A stretch of 64,000 nt of DNA from Sipunculus nudus (taxonomy: Eukaryota; Annelida; Sipuncula; Golfingiida; Sipunculidae), in the NCBI GenBank assembly GCA_026874595.1, contig CM049306.1, forward strand, positions 12,795,019 through 12,859,018, given 5' to 3'. This document shows, one piece after another, positions 37,544 to 51,559 of the stretch (position 1 is its first letter; each line of letters opens with the position of its first letter). Made by a program: the position numbers and the translations under genes. The notes beneath the pieces were generated by a model that saw only the letters and a list, made by a program, of their open reading frames with translations, was not told the origin of the DNA and made no database searches.

Positions 37544-37890
37544 TAAAAGTTATGGAAAAATTTTGATGAAATTTTGGTAGGAGTTAAAGTAACATCTGCT
37601 TTACCTTCCATTAAATTTTCGAGTTCATCTGGATCTAAATCATTTTAACTGGTGCTTTACCATTGTGATACAATCGTCATTTGCCAGCATCCATATATGT
37701 AAATTTCTTTACGCAGTCTATGAAAGATTCCACCACCTGCATTGAGAACAGGTCTGACACAGTTGTAGCAGCCTTTGTTCTAGTGGTCAGAGCTGACCTG
37801 TGATGCTACCAGCTATTTTATGAACAGTGACACACATTTATCTAGGCTGGGATTAATATTCTTCCTGCTCTTACATACCACACACTAAAG

Positions 37891-37950
37891 TCTGATCAGG
37901 ATCCTGATGATATATCAGATATGGTGATTCAGAAGACAATGTTGGCCCAG
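37891..37950 (+). CDS. Candidate exon of an unidentified + strand gene
   Basis: Sixty bases (20 codons) between a pyrimidine-rich acceptor region ending CACACTAAAG and the donor GCCCAG|GTATGT. The frame reads SDQDPDDISDMVIQKTMLAQ. The composition looks protein-like, but no partner exon was found and the family is unknown. It lies between two repeat elements. Confidence 0.3.
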
Positions 37951-38095
37951 GTATGTGGCCTCTGAGTGATTTCTTGTTAAAATATTTTTTCTAGAGTTAC
38001 CAAACATAACAGCATTATTAAGAACTTGAATTAATTTGAACATGATATGCAAAGTTTAAGCCTTGACCATTGAGTCCACTGATATCCACTGAATA

Positions 38096-40106
38096 AACTA
38101 GACATTTCTTGGCACCGCTGGTGCCATAGTATCGCCAGACAAATGAGGTTTTGTGGTATTTTGTTAATATAATGTGATGTATTTGTAATTTAGCAATGAA
38201 TGTGAGAAACATTTGTACAAAATATAGGAATATTTAAAGTGAAGGCAATTGTTATGTAAAAGGTTATGTATAAATAGAAGTATATATTTAATGATGTATT
38301 GAGTTGTATGTGTATGTTTGGAGTAACTTGTTTGAGAATAATATAGAGTAAAGCAGAAAGAAAGAGAAAGAGATGGATAGACAGGATTTCACTGAGAGAG
38401 ATGGAGAGATATGATAATGAGAATGAAATAATAATATCTGTTATATTTTGTCATTTGTTCCTTATCAATAGCATCAATTGTGGAAAAACAAGAAAATAGA
38501 GTAGGGGGTGCCACCATGCAGTTCCCAGCAAATGACTCATCACATTACCCATATCTATCTATATGCATAATATGAAAGATATCTGCCAATTAGTTCCCAG
38601 CACATGACAACACTATCCAACAACTTTTTAATTTTTATTTTATAATGCTGACAATACTGTCAAGTCCCATATAGGCAACATTCATGAGCCATTTTAAATA
38701 GTCTTCGTCCAAAGGTCACGACCACTCTTAAAAGAAAATGATCCAGTTGTGACTCTGTGGTACACCCAGTGCACTAATTCATTTATCACTGACCATCATA
38801 TCTATTTATAGAATCTGACCATGGCCCAGAACTGCTGATGTTTGGGCAAAACATGATGCAACACCATGTGCAGACCACTAGCTGAAGCAATCCCCCAGGT
38901 TCACTGGAGATTTTCATGATTGTTGGTGATTTTTACCATATATGGCAATATTTAAAGTCAAGTCCACTCTCATATGCAAGGTCAGGACCCAAATTTAAAT
39001 ATATCTCATCCCATAATCCAAATCTATGTATTTGCATAATATAAAAGAAATCTGTCCATAATTTTTTGACTTCTAATGCTCACAGTGCTGTCAAGTGGCC
39101 CTTTTTAAGATATTCATGATTTTATGTTTTTCACCAAATATGGGAATATTCAAGGTCAAGGTCACTCTCATAGTCACGGTCATGACCCCAAATCAATAAA
39201 CTGCATTCCAAAATATCCAACATTTGAAAAAAAAAATTAAATTAAAAAAAAAATAATTAAAATTAAATTAAATTTTAAAATTAAATTTAAAATTAAATAT
39301 ACCTCATTCCATAAACCATATCTATATACATGCATAACATGAAAGAAATCTGTCCATTACTGTTTGACTTATAATGCTCATAGTATATACTGTCAAGTGG
39401 CAATGATGGGGTATTCAAAGGCGCAAAAAACAAGAAAAGGACAACAGGTGGCCCCACCTATCTTCAGCAAAAGACAAAACTATCCAAGATCTTCCGTCAA
39501 CTTGATTTTTGGACCAATCCATGCATCCCTTTTTAAGATATTCATGATTTTATGTGATTTTCAACATATATGGTAATATTCAAGGTCAAAGCCACTCTCA
39601 AAGGAAAGGTCATGACCCCAATTTTAATATACATCATCCCATAACCCATACCTATGTACATGCATAATATTAAAGAAATCTGTCAATCAGTTTTTGACTT
39701 GTGATGCTAAAAGTACTGTCAAGTGGCAATGATGGGGGTATTAAACGGCACAAAAACAAGAAAAGGATACTAGGTGGCACCACCAGTTTCCAGTACATGA
39801 CATCACTATCCAAGATCTTTGTCCAACTTGATTTTTGGATAAATCCATGAAAGATTTCTTGAGATATTTAAGAATTTGTGTGATTTTCCCAAAAAATGGA
39901 TCTATTAAAGGTCAAGGTCACTCTCCTAGTTGAGGTCATGACCCCATTTTAAATAGGCTTCGTCCTCTCACCTATATCTATAAATGTGTCAAGTTTGAAA
40001 AAGATCCTTGAAATATTTTTTGAGTTATTGTGTCCAAAAGAAATCTCTGCGGCGGCGGCGCAACCGTGCCTAAACCATAGTATCTCCAGACTGTCTGGCG
40101 ATACAA
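38096..40106. mobile_element. Element D1, 2.0-kb non-autonomous repeat
   Basis: The left end is AACTAGACATTTCT followed by a perfect 7-bp hairpin (TGGCACC-GCT-GGTGCCA, 38110-38126) and then ATAGTATCGCCAGACA. The right end is a hairpin at 40078-40106 that carries the inverted TGTCTGGCGATAC. The core has diverged units about 330 bases apart, with AAAACAAGAAAAGGA, GGTGGCACCACC (39772) and AAGGTCAAGGTCACTCTC blocks. A GGCGGCGGCG run lies just before the right end. Confidence 0.78.
40078..40106. repeat. Terminal hairpin R7 (D family)
   Basis: 29 bases: outer arms TAGTATC and GATACAA (6 of 7 paired), a T·C mismatch, inner arms CCAGA and TCTGG, loop CTG. The geometry is the same as R1 and R6, with unrelated sequence. 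Confidence 0.82.
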
Positions 40107-41756
40107 CTATGATAGCATGATCTCAGCTTCAAGCACTATTTAGGAGCAACTGCTGAAAATACAGAACGTGCCAGATCAAAGTAGATATAGGTCAACTGAC
40201 AGTGAGCTCTAGCTGAAGTTAATAGACTTGCATTTATCTCACATCCGACCCCTCCAATAAGACTGATAGTCTCACAATAAACATATATGTAGTATCTGAA
40301 TATCTGTTTTATCTTATTATACTGGCAGTTGCCATTGAGTACATAAACAGACATTTAATTCACATAATTATACTCACTGAAGGTAACTCTAGTGCAATCA
40401 ATCTTTTTATGCTTGTAACATCAACTTTCTCCAAATAAACAGATCTAGATAATATACACACAACTGAGTATTATTAAGTAAATAAAATTAATATGAACAT
40501 TTGTAATCCTACAGTTATAATCCCTTAAAACATCTTATGCCTGCCTACATTTTTCTGAAATGACAAACTCTGCAAGCTCATAAAATATTCATCTTTCATG
40601 GATATGAATATATAATAACTGATAAAAGTTTGATGAGTTCTGCAGAGCTGCAGCACAAATGCCCTGTCAGTTACCAAAAGTACTCTAGGTCCATAAGTAC
40701 AGGGAATTACAGTTTTCTGTGACACCACAGCAGGTGCTGATTTACATATCACCTGGACAACCTTGTCTTAATGATTTTGAAATATATCAGTTTGGACATG
40801 TTACCAGATAAAGCCATATAGACTGTCAGCAACATAGATTTAAACAGAATCTGTCTGTAAATATTCATTCAGGCAAATTGATCCCAGTGCCTGAAAAGGG
40901 ATAAAATGAATTTCACACATGTCCCACATAATTATACAAAATATAACTTGTATATTGTTCCATAATAACTAGTTTGTTACAACCGACCCATCACTACATG
41001 TAATATACTTTCCATGTTTAAATTTGTATAACTATTGCATTACACTATTATTATGCTGTTTACCTTTAAATTATCTTGTAATAAAACACTATAAATACAG
41101 TAATAAAACAGACTGTAAAGCAGTTATATAAGATCACTTTATCCATTTTGTGATGATAATATTTTTGTCATTATAGAATGAATTTTCACAATTAGGAAAA
41201 TAGAAACACGTGTTACACTGTGAATGGTTTATGTACTGGGACAGAATTATTATTACAATGTCTTCAGGTTTTTCTGCAATGCATATTAGGTTTTTGCCTG
41301 TCATGTCTAATTCAGACTGATCATTCCCCATATGTAATCACACTTTATTAACAAGATTGGTAATCATTTATGTACAGGCAGTACCAGCAGATCCCCTTCC
41401 CCCAACCAAACTTGTTTATGTAGAATTATTACCTTTAGCACTGTTTATCCCTTAATTTTACAACTAAACCACCCCTGCCCTGAATCCTGAACCCTCCCCT
41501 GCTTTACTGTATGTTACACATTCATAAGAATTTAAGTGAATTTAAGCTTTACAACACTTGCCTGGTGAATATCTAAAAGAGAGATATCATGAATTGGATT
41601 TTAAGTGTGTTAACTTTCCTTAAACACATACATGGGTAATATATTAAAACAAGGAAAGTGAGGGACTGAAATAAGGAAGGTTTACCATTAAACCAGGATA
41701 TCTTACACTGAGAAATCCAACGTTATTGTGACAAATATCATGCAGAGCAAGGCCTA
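40107..41756. other. Unassigned stretch between repeat elements
   Basis: AT-rich sequence with no exon, RNA gene or repeat that I can support. Confidence 0.4.
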
Positions 41757-43858
41757 CAGGACTTACGTGAACCTGTGAAATGGGGTTTATATTAGGTATA
41801 ATGCTTCCATGCTGGACTGTTACTTTTCATGTACAAGTGTGAAATGTATATGTACAATGCAAGCACTGAACATTCAAGTAAATGGATCCAAGTACATGCA
41901 TCAATTACACACGCATCACTGCTGAAATACTGGCATTGGTACACAACAACACAAAAATGATTGTAGGTGGCACCACCAGTCTTCTGTATGAGAAAGCCAT
42001 CAAATATGTACAGACATGCAAACTTTCAGGCAGATACTTCAAACCCCTCTTCTGCTATGTGCACATATATGAAACAATTGTAGGTTGCACCACATATCTT
42101 GTATACAACAAAACTATTAAAAAAGTATCGACATGTATAAATTTAGGCTGATATGTCAAATCACTCCTCAGGAATAAGTAGGAGCATACAATGCAAAAAT
42201 AATGGTAGGTGGTGCAACCTGTCTTGCATAGGACAAAGCTATCTGAGCTTAACTCTTGATCTGCACCTGGCTGCATTGAGTTAACTTTTGACTTGTACCT
42301 GGCTGCATTCAGTGAACTCTTGTCCCGTTGCATAATCTGAAACAGTTGGCAGTCTGCCCAATCTATAAAAAGATCCAGACTGACCTTTAGCCTGTTGCCA
42401 AATCTGAAATATTTGGCAGTCTATTTATGGATGCAGACACAATGTTGGCCTGGTGGTAAATCTGTTTACACATACAGAAAGTCTTTGGCTACAATACTTT
42501 TTTTTCAAGCTGACATATTCATAAGATTTTTAGAATAATAAAAGATACAGTCTTTTCATTGTTACTGGTCCAATAATTCTGCCAAAAATCATTTCAGTAA
42601 ACTTGAACAAATGCCTCCTAAGAATCATTTTTGTGTAATGTCACAGAAGTTGAAACAACAGTTTAGCAGAAGAAGACTATTGCAGCCTTCAGTTTTAAAT
42701 AGGTTTACTGATGGCCACAAGACCAACATCAGCTATCTATGACTCTACCAAAAATCAATGAACCCGATCTATTATTATACACTTGACAGAACCCTACCCT
42801 AGGATAATTCCTGTGAAAAATTAAATGATTCAGCTTGACAGTTTCATCATAAAACATTTTCAAGTTGAAAGGGGCTAAAATTATCAGGTTTTATGCCCAT
42901 AAAAATAGGTCTATATGTAGGTGGTGCCACAAAAACTGGAATTTCAAATATGAGTCACATGACCAACATTTGCACAAAACTTGCTAGCTCCTGCCGTTTC
43001 TGAGACTTATGTGATTATGCTTACTTGACCAAATGACTAATTTCCAATTCCTGTAACTTGACCAAAATGCATCAAACCCAAACCATTTGAACAAACTTGA
43101 GACAGCTCATCTCTAAGGGGGTCATTTCTATGAAACATTTAACAATTTGGCTGAATGATTTCAGAGAAGAAGATTTTCAAAGGTTTTTTTTTTTTTTTTG
43201 CTTTTCCCCCGTAAAATGTAAGTTAATGCAGGTGGCACCACAAAAAACCTCAATCCCACAACATTTGATATGTGACAGAGTTTGGCATAAAATTTTGGGA
43301 TGCTAGTACCCAACATTCCTGAGAAATTATGGGTTAATGTACTGATGACAAATGACCCTCACACAAAAAAGGTCGATGCAGATGGCACCACCAAAACCTC
43401 AATTTCAAATATGAGTCATGTGACCAACATCTGCATAAAATTTGGTGATAATAGCTCCAGCTGTTTCTGATATTGTAATTTTAGTATCCTTTTTTGGCCA
43501 AATGACTGAGTTCAGCTTCCTGTGACTCGGCCAAAATTCTTCGAACTGTAACCATTCGAACAAACATGAGAGAGATGGTTTCAGAGATTATATCTGTGAA
43601 ATATTGAACATTTTGGCTGGACAGTTTCCCAGAAGAAAATTTTTAAAGTTTTTATAGCTTTTGTCTTATTAAATCTAAGTAAATGCAGATAGCAAAAAAT
43701 AAGCAAAATCTGAAATAACAAATCAGAAGACTGATTTTTATTGCTAAATTTGGTGATGCTAGCTTTTTTGAGATAGCATGGGTTAAAATATGGACGACGG
43801 CCAACGGCGGTCAGATAACGCTGCACCATCTCATTAGCTCACAGGTTCGCTAAAAAGA
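41757..43858. mobile_element. Element E2, 2.1-kb non-autonomous repeat
   Basis: The left end GCAAGGCCTACAGGACTTAC matches E1 at 26142. The core units carry GGTGGCACCACC variants (41966, 42207, 42919, 43231, 43384) and TCAAATATGAGTCA-GTGACCAACAT blocks shared with E1. The right side ends ATTAGCTCACAGGTTCGCTA followed by AAAAG, after GGACGACGGCCAACGG. The terminal hairpin is worn and does not show the 29-base geometry. Confidence 0.65.
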
Positions 43859-44056
43859 TACATATATCAGTCATTTCAGACACACCATGACTGTCATATT
43901 ATAACATCTGAAGATATAAACCACTGTTACAACAAAAAGTCTATTTAAAGAATTTCATCATACAATTGGAAAAATTTCTGCAACCATTTTATTTTCTCCA
44001 AGCAATAAATTTTCACAGAACAGCAATGAGCTTATCTGACATTAAAAACAGATAAT

Positions 44057-45418
44057 AACTAGATGTGTCAGAACAACACGAATGCCCCCGCCTTGGGCAA
44101 ATTAGAAACATTTGTAAAATTTTGAAAATTTTTTTAAGTTCAGGAGGTGTCGTATGGTCAAAAGTAGGTCAACAAGGGCAAAATGCAAACTCGATCTGTA
44201 ACTGGTCATTATCAAGCAACACACCAAAAATCATGCCAGTATATGCAGGCATTGTGAAAAAAAGTCCATACATGTGCATTTTCCATAAAAATTTCTGTCT
44301 TTCATGAAATTTTCTATGTTTAGGAGCCGTAAAACAATCAAAAGTAGGTCAACCGGGATGAAACGCGAACTCGATCTGTAACTGTCATTATTTGCCCACA
44401 CATAAAAAATCAGGGTGGTATCGGCAGGCATTGAGGAAAAAAAGTAAGTACATATGCATTTGTTATGAAAATTTATATTTTTCATGAAACTTTCTATGTT
44501 CAGGAGCAGTCAAATGGTCAAAAGTAGGTCAACTGAGAGAAAACAAGAATTCGATCTGTAACTGGTCATTATCTGCCTACACACCAAAAATCAGGCCCGT
44601 ATCTGCAGGCACTGTGAAAAAAAGTCCATACATATGCACCTTTTTATGAAATTTTCTTTGTTAGAGCACCGTCAAACGGTCAAAAATAGGTCAACTGGGA
44701 CAAAACGTGAACTTGATCTGTAACTGGTCATTATCTGCCCACACACCAAAAATCAGGCCAATATCTGCAGGTATTGTGAAGAAAAGTCTGTACAAGTGTA
44801 TTTGTCATGAAAATTTATGTTTTACATGAAATTTTCTATGTTCAGGTGCTGTAAAACAGTCAAAAGTAGGTCAACCAGGACGAAATGCAAACTCAATCTG
44901 TAACTGGTCAATATCTGGCCACACACCAAAAATCAGGCCAATATCTGCAGGCATTGTGAAAAAAAGTCGGTACATGTGTATTTGTCATGATATTTCATAT
45001 TTTTCATGAAATTTTCTATGTTCAGGAGCCGTAAAACGGTCAAAATTAGGTCAACCGGGACGAAACGTGAACTTGATCTGTAACTGGTCTATATTTGCCC
45101 ACACACCAAAAATCAGGCCAATATCTGCAGGCATTGCGAAAAAAAGTCTGTACATGTGTATCTGTCATGAATATTTCTATTTTTCATGAAACTTTCTAAG
45201 TTTAGGAGCCGTAAAACGATCAAAAGTAGGTCAACCGGGACGAAACGCGAACTCGATCTGTAACTGGTCTATATCTGCCCACACACCAAAAATTAGGCCA
45301 ATATCTGCAGGCATTGTGAAAAAAAGTCCGTACAACTGTTTGATTTCGGAATGACGGAATGACGGAATGATGGACATGGGTAAAACTATATGCCCCGGCC
45401 ACTTTGTGGCAGGGGCAT
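44057..45418. mobile_element. Element B, 1.36-kb repeat with seven 180-bp tandem units
   Basis: The left end is AACTAGATGTGTCAGAACAA, then ATGCCCCCGCCTTGGGC. The core has seven units marked by GTCAAAAGTAGGTCAAC at 44157, 44337, 44517, 44679, 44859, 45039 and 45219. Spacing is 180 bases with a single 162. The right end is the hairpin at 45390-45418, whose TATGCCCC is an inverted match of the left ATGCCCC. There is no coding capacity. Confidence 0.88.
45390..45418. repeat. Terminal hairpin R6 (B family)
   Basis: 29 bases: outer arms ATGCCCC and GGGGCAT (7 bp), a G·A mismatch, inner arms GCCAC and GTGGC (5 bp), loop TTT. It is followed by AAAAAG. GGACATGGGTAAAACTATA begins 18 bases upstream. 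Confidence 0.9.
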
Positions 45419-48400
45419 AAAAAGCTTGAATAGGTACTTATATTAGGACCTACTTGATTCTATACTTGGATCTGACAGGCTTGATTTATATAGTGACAGC
45501 ACTACAGCTTGCAGCTCTTTGTTTAATCCATTATTTTATATTGAGTGTGAAACATTGACAACTCTGTATTATATGTCATGTTTTCATGTAATGATTGTCC
45601 CTTCCCACTGGTGAACTCAATATATTATGAGAATTATAATTATTTAGAAAATAAACAATTTTTTCAAAGAATACCCGAACAAAGCTCACATATGATATAT
45701 CACAATTATTAATAGCTGTAATCAGATACAACCTTTTTGTATCTGCATTAACTCCAACTTAATGACATAAAAAGCTTAATTTAGCTTTTTTTCATAGTGC
45801 TGTGACCTCATATGCCTAGTAAAGCCTATCAAGGTAAAGCTGCTTTTAAAAGGATTTTGCCATCACTTTATAAAACCACCAATTGTAAAAGACAATCTCA
45901 TTATTACTGTAAAAGATGTTCATTTGCCAAAAGAAAATATACAGGGTTTGACAAAAACTTTGGCCAGCAGATGACCCTGGCATATTGGACCTGTCATCCT
46001 TGGTGACTTTTATTCCAGTACCATTAGCTTCACTCACATTTTGTCTATAGAATAATTGCCATGTTTTATCTGCCTATATATGACCAGATCCATTAACCAT
46101 AAGAAAAGACACAAATAACAAAGCTACACAATGCAGCCATCTTCTTTGTATGTTTCACTAAAAAAAAAGTGTGATGGCAAAATTGATGTATTAAACATAG
46201 ATCATCAGCTAGATGTTTAGCCATTTCCAGTGATATTTAATATGATTGCTGCCTTATAGGTTTGTGGTTTTATCCGTGGGATCTTTAATGGGATGCTTTA
46301 TGTTCTGTGTATGCAATAAAAGCCAATTCAAGTTCACTCAGTATGTATGTAATTCAATGGTTTTCAAACTCTAATACAAAACTAAATTATTTAAAGTATC
46401 ATAAAAATAAATTTGTATTTATGCAGTATGTCCAAAGTACAACAAAGACATAACCTCTTTGATTGGGAAAGAAAATTACACCTGATGGTTTTCCACACCA
46501 CTGACAGTACAAATTGGATTGACCCTGCCACAGTGGGCCTAAATACCATGGTTATAACCATGATAACCATAGTGTCTGAAGTATGTATCCCGAACTACAG
46601 TCCCATATAAATATAACTGAAATGACTTAATTGAAACACAATTCTCTTTATGAATATTATATAGAATGTTACTGCAGTCTGACAGATACAAACCTCTATT
46701 TACTAAAATTATATATTTGGAATGTGAACCAAAACTGTCCTTGTAGTGGCCTAGATCTAAACCACATGTCTTGAGCAGTCTTATGCCAAGAATTATGTAT
46801 CCTCTACAGAATGAAAGTGGCCATAAAACAGTGTACCATGCCACAGATATCTGATTGTGAATATTGATCACCGCCAGGTTTACTGTGGTGTAAATAAACT
46901 GGCTGGATTCACTCTCAAAATCTGAAGTATAATCTGAAATGGACGCTGCTCTAATACAGCTGTGTTCCAAGGAATATGTGTTCCTTCAAATGGTAGGAGA
47001 CATTGGCCTTGTTTGTCATATACTTGTAACAGACAGTGATAGTTTTTATATAAAAATACCTCACTGACTAAAAAAAAAGAAGAAATTTGTAGACCAACAT
47101 TTAAATTTCCCTAAGACAGAAAAATCTTCTGATAGTGTTATAAAGATGTGAAACAGAAACATTATAATACACAAGCCCTAACCTTCATTGCCTGCTACCC
47201 AAAATGTCCAAATATAAAAAGGTACACCTACAACTTCTCCAAACTAAATTTGGTTCTACTCATATATCACCATAGCTAATATTTCTATAATATACCTTGC
47301 ATTCTTTTATTTTCATGCTGCATAGAAAACATATATTGAAAGGAAAAAATACATAAACTTTGCATTTTGACTATATAGATTATTTTATCAGTATCAATTA
47401 GGAATAAGTGAAGTGGCAATAAAATTACCCATGTATGTCTGATTAGTGATCAGAAATAAATTCACTCATATTATAAAATCTAGCACTGGACACAATTATG
47501 CAGGCCACCAAGAAAAAGGCAATCTATCATACTGATTAACAAATTATTAATCAGCAGGATATCAAAATATTATAAAGTGATATCTCAGAAATTAATCAAC
47601 TGTTTGGATAATAAAAAATCTCTGTTAACTGAAACTGGAATCTGACATCAATGGTGTCACATGATGAATCCCTGATTTACAACAATTAGACATAAATGTG
47701 AACATATCCATTCTTATCTGCAAATTTGATTCCATTTCTTTATGATGTCTCCTGGTGCTCTTATCCCTAATACTAATGGTGTCTATTTTCAACTCAAGAG
47801 TTTATTATACAAAATCAAACAAAGCTTAACTCTTAGATACAAGATGTAATGGACTTATAAATAATACTATCATGAGCTTGAATTGATCTATAATCACACA
47901 TTGAAATAAAATCAAGTGATACAAGTTACCATGAAACCACCTGGAGCTGAGTGGACTGGTTATTTTCATGATGTATCAACATGCACAGGCTGACATGTAT
48001 GTTGGATCATTACACTGAGGACCATGGATTTTCTGTCAAGGACATTATGGATTGTGTGGCCTGAACTGACAGCAAATTAGACCCAGTACTTCACATGAGA
48101 ATGTGGGCAGAGTAATGAGACCTGGAGCACTTCTTCACAGGTCATTGCTCCATAATATTGTGTGTATGTTAATCTTGTATAATCACTCATTTATGAGTCA
48201 GTTTCTTTTTGTCTATAGAATAAGGATGAAAGTATCTACCAGTATGTTATAAGAATGATACATGTTATTATGTAAGCCTACTGCATTTCATCTTGTGAAG
48301 AAGGCTGAAAAATATCCAGGATTCATAACCTGTGGTTAAGACATTAGAGCATATCTCCAAGGTTCCCTTTAAATTTTAAAATTTAACTTTAAGATTCTGG

Positions 48401-49739
48401 TGATGATTCAACGGGGAACCTGTCGTTCTTAAGTACTCCATTCTTCCCAGTTTATGTGTACTTGGTAGACCAAGTGGGACATACACAAACACACAAACAG
48501 AGAAAGAATTTTTCTTCTGGGATACTCAAAATAATTTTCAGGGCAACTGAAACACTGTTTGGAGAGACAAATTTCCTAGATCAAATGATAGAAGGCCCTT
48601 ATCTAACTTGGTTTTTCACAGATATAGAGAGGAAGGATAAGAGGCAAACATAGAGAGGACCAGAACTTTCTGTCATCTGAGATACTGTAGTATCCAAAGA
48701 CCTTGAATTGTAGGCTGCTTCCTGTTACACATATCTGTTGACAAGATACATAGCTGATGCCGCAATTTTTGTTCAATGAATAAATTTACTACATGTATGT
48801 GCATGAAAGATCTTAAAGGATAATAGCTGGATGTTTTTAATTGATACTGACAAAGGTGGCATGTAAAATGGGCTAGAAACATAAAATTAGATTGAAGGAG
48901 ATTAGAAACAGGAGATTTAGATATATCCATTTACCAACAGAGTAAAGGGCTTTATGCAATCACACTCTTTATGTTTACTAATGTCAGCTGCTGCTATATT
49001 TTGTTGTTTTGTAATTTTCCATGAGAACTGACCAAAGTTTGCCCTTCATTTAAACCCCAACTCGACCTCTGCCAGCATATTTCACAGAGGGCTGTTTAAT
49101 TAATCCTCTAAATAAACAATATAAAAAATATATATTTTTGGCCTAATGGACCCTTTCCACCTATTTGGTTTGATGTTTTCAAAAGTGTATGCAGGTGTGG
49201 TCTTTGAACATAAATAAAGATAAAGCTTACAAAGACTTTTGTTCAGTTAAATTTTCATAACAATCCATTCTTTAGAAATCTAATGTTTTGTTGTATGGGG
49301 ATAAAGTTATTCTTCTCATGTCATGAAAATGATTTAACAGTCAACTTACACCATTTTATCAAATTTCAAGAAATATCCCGTGAAGTGTTCCCACATACTC
49401 TGTCAAATATTCCTTCAGTCTCATGACAGTTCATGGTCCCAAGATCGAGAGACATATAGATATAGAGGTCAAGGGGTGAAGATAGGGAGAGATATAATAA
49501 AATTAAACCATTTTGATATTTTGAAATGATTTTTTGGTACACTGACACATCTTGATTGAATACACTTGCACAAAACACATTCTTGGCCACAGCTGACCTT
49601 TTAAATGACCCTTTCAACACAAACAGTATTTCTTTGAGGCAGTATTGCCGCTGTAGCTGTCAGCCAGTCCCTGGTTTGGCTGTATTTATGGGACAGCAAG
49701 AGAGGATTCTTTGTTCTTTTAATAACATAGCAGGCAGCC
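45419..49739. other. Unassigned 4.3-kb stretch
   Basis: No element or gene could be supported. The longest open frame of the window (minus, 46539-46970, 143 codons) lies here, without splice context or recognisable domain. Confidence 0.4.
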
Positions 49740-49868
49740 ATGTCTGTGAAGGCTGGAGATCTGACTGGCTCAGTTCTGCTACAGGATGAGGAGATAATTG
49801 CTGTCATGGGGACAGATTCCATCAAGATTCCTTGTCAGTTAATTAATTCCTCGACCTGCCAGTCACCT
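49740..49868 (+). CDS. Candidate first coding exon of an unidentified gene
   Basis: The ATG at 49740 has a good context (GCAGCCATG). It follows an in-frame TAG and a likely 5' UTR acceptor (TTCTTTGTTC…ATAGCAG). The frame reads MSVKAGDLTGSVLLQDEEII, then AVMGTDSIKIPCQ. Base composition and codon choice differ from the AT-rich surroundings and look coding. The donor is uncertain: CACCT|GTAAAA ends it at 49868 in phase 0, while CCTT|GTCAGT would end it at 49833. I do not recognise the protein and found no second exon. Confidence 0.42.
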
Positions 49869-50984
49869 GTAAAAGCTAATTATGTTCTCATCCAATTCCA
49901 TTTACATTTTAATGTGAAAAGAACTGATGTCAAAACATTATAATCAATCCAGAATCTTACTTGAAATATTAAAAGCTGCCACCAACTGAAAGGACATGGA
50001 AATTATCCAAAGAGTTTCTAAAATATTGAGTGTAATAAACATCCACCGAAAATGGAAGATGTAAGATTTTTATATTTAAAACACTTTAATCCCTGATTTA
50101 ATCATGAAATATGGAACAGATTACAGCCTTTTATACTTTGAATGCCATTATTATAAACTGCAAAGACATGGAAAACTAGAATACTGACAGGTCAGCAAGG
50201 GCCCTTCAAAAGGCCCATAGTCTTTCAGTGTGGGCTGAGTGATGCTTGAAAAAATCAAATGAAGGACCTGATTACATGCAGAGACAGAGGGCACTGACCC
50301 AAAACAGTATTTAAACATCTAAACCAAAATGTTAAAGGGACATAATCAGGAGCTATATTATGCCTACTGTTCCACACTAACAGTTTAGTTCTGCTTTATT
50401 CAAAAGTTAACCTGCTAAAAAAATTCCAGCACACAGGCTCATTACTTTGCATACGGCGGTCCAGCACCTTTTAATGGCTCTGCATGTTAGTAAACACAGT
50501 CAACGTATGTTTGTTTACCAAAAAAAATTCCCCATGACCGGAGGTGCTATTGTTGATTGCAACACATGTTTCAGCTAGCAGGAACATGTATTTCATTTTT
50601 GGGCCAAGTCAGTCAGGGAATCTTCAGATTGACACATTTAGTAGGCTGGAGATGCATGAACTGTGTTTATGTTAACACCTGTGATCGCGCCCGGTCCACT
50701 GTTTATAACACTCGTTTATCGGACTAAGCGAACGGTTTCAGGGCAATAGTTTGGCAGGTACCAGTTCATTTTAAAGGGAAGAGGCTATTTTTTGTGTAAA
50801 TTCAACATGCTAAATTTATAGGTGATTGGGCCCCTTTACGGTTTGCATCAGTGATAGTCGTATATGAAGGTGTAGGAGTGGAGTATCCCAAGCAACAGAG
50901 GCATAATTACATCTGATGTATTAAACTGTAAGCCTGGTCAGCATATATAGCAGCAGGATGGTCCTGTGATGTCCAAATGAACAT
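49869..50984. other. Unassigned stretch with a less AT-rich patch
   Basis: The patch 50440-50850 has higher GC (CATACGGCGGTCCAGCACC, GATCGCGCCCGGTCCAC) but no open frame, inverted termini or splice sites that I trust. Confidence 0.4.
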
Positions 50985-51471
50985 GGTTCTTCCCCTATTA
51001 TTAGTGAAAGGTTTTGGATGAAACATTTACAATGCCTCCACGGTCTTTTTGAAGATGTGGGTCTTGTGACCTTCACCTGTGTCCTCATGAACCCAAAATC
51101 AAAAGGGTTCTTACAATAGTGGTGGGTCATTAATAAATCAAGTTTGAAATCCACATGTCAATCCAAACTGAAGTTATCATCCAGAAATGAATTTGTGGAC
51201 AGCTGGGTCCTGCAACCTTGATCTTTAGGTGAAAGATAGAAGGTCTGGGATGAACAGTTTGACTTAAAATGCATCCACAAACTTTTTTAAGATGTGATCT
51301 TTGACCTCATGACCCCTAAATTAATAGGGATCTTGGTTTTATTTTGGGCCTCATAAAAGTCAAGTTTGGAATCTATATGTCCATCCAAACTGTAGTTATT
51401 ATCCAGAAACAAATTTGTGGACAGACAGACAGGGTGATTACTATCTGGCACCGGCTTTTTCAAGCGGGGCC
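50985..51471. repeat. F-family tandem repeat with terminal hairpin R9
   Basis: Two diverged units about 223 bases apart share TCCATCCAAACTGNAGTTAT and CAGAAAYRAATTTGTGGACAG. The end (51447-51471) is a hairpin: GGC and CC arms with a bulged A, a G·G mismatch, GCTT/AAGC and a four-base loop. It is preceded by an ACAG tract and GGGTGATTACTAT. The left end was not found. Confidence 0.62.
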
Positions 51472-51559
51472 CTATAACACATTTTTACATTGAATATAGC
51501 CATTCAAGGAAAAACCAATGATTGAATCAAAATATTTGCAAAAAGTAACATACGGGTAT

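Noticed and set aside
46539-46970. Longest open frame in the window (143 codons, minus)
   Set aside because: The composition is typical of translated AT-rich DNA. No domain, splice sites or promoter context are seen, and the tail YFRHYGYHGYNHGI comes from a local inverted repeat (GGTTATAACCATGATAACC).
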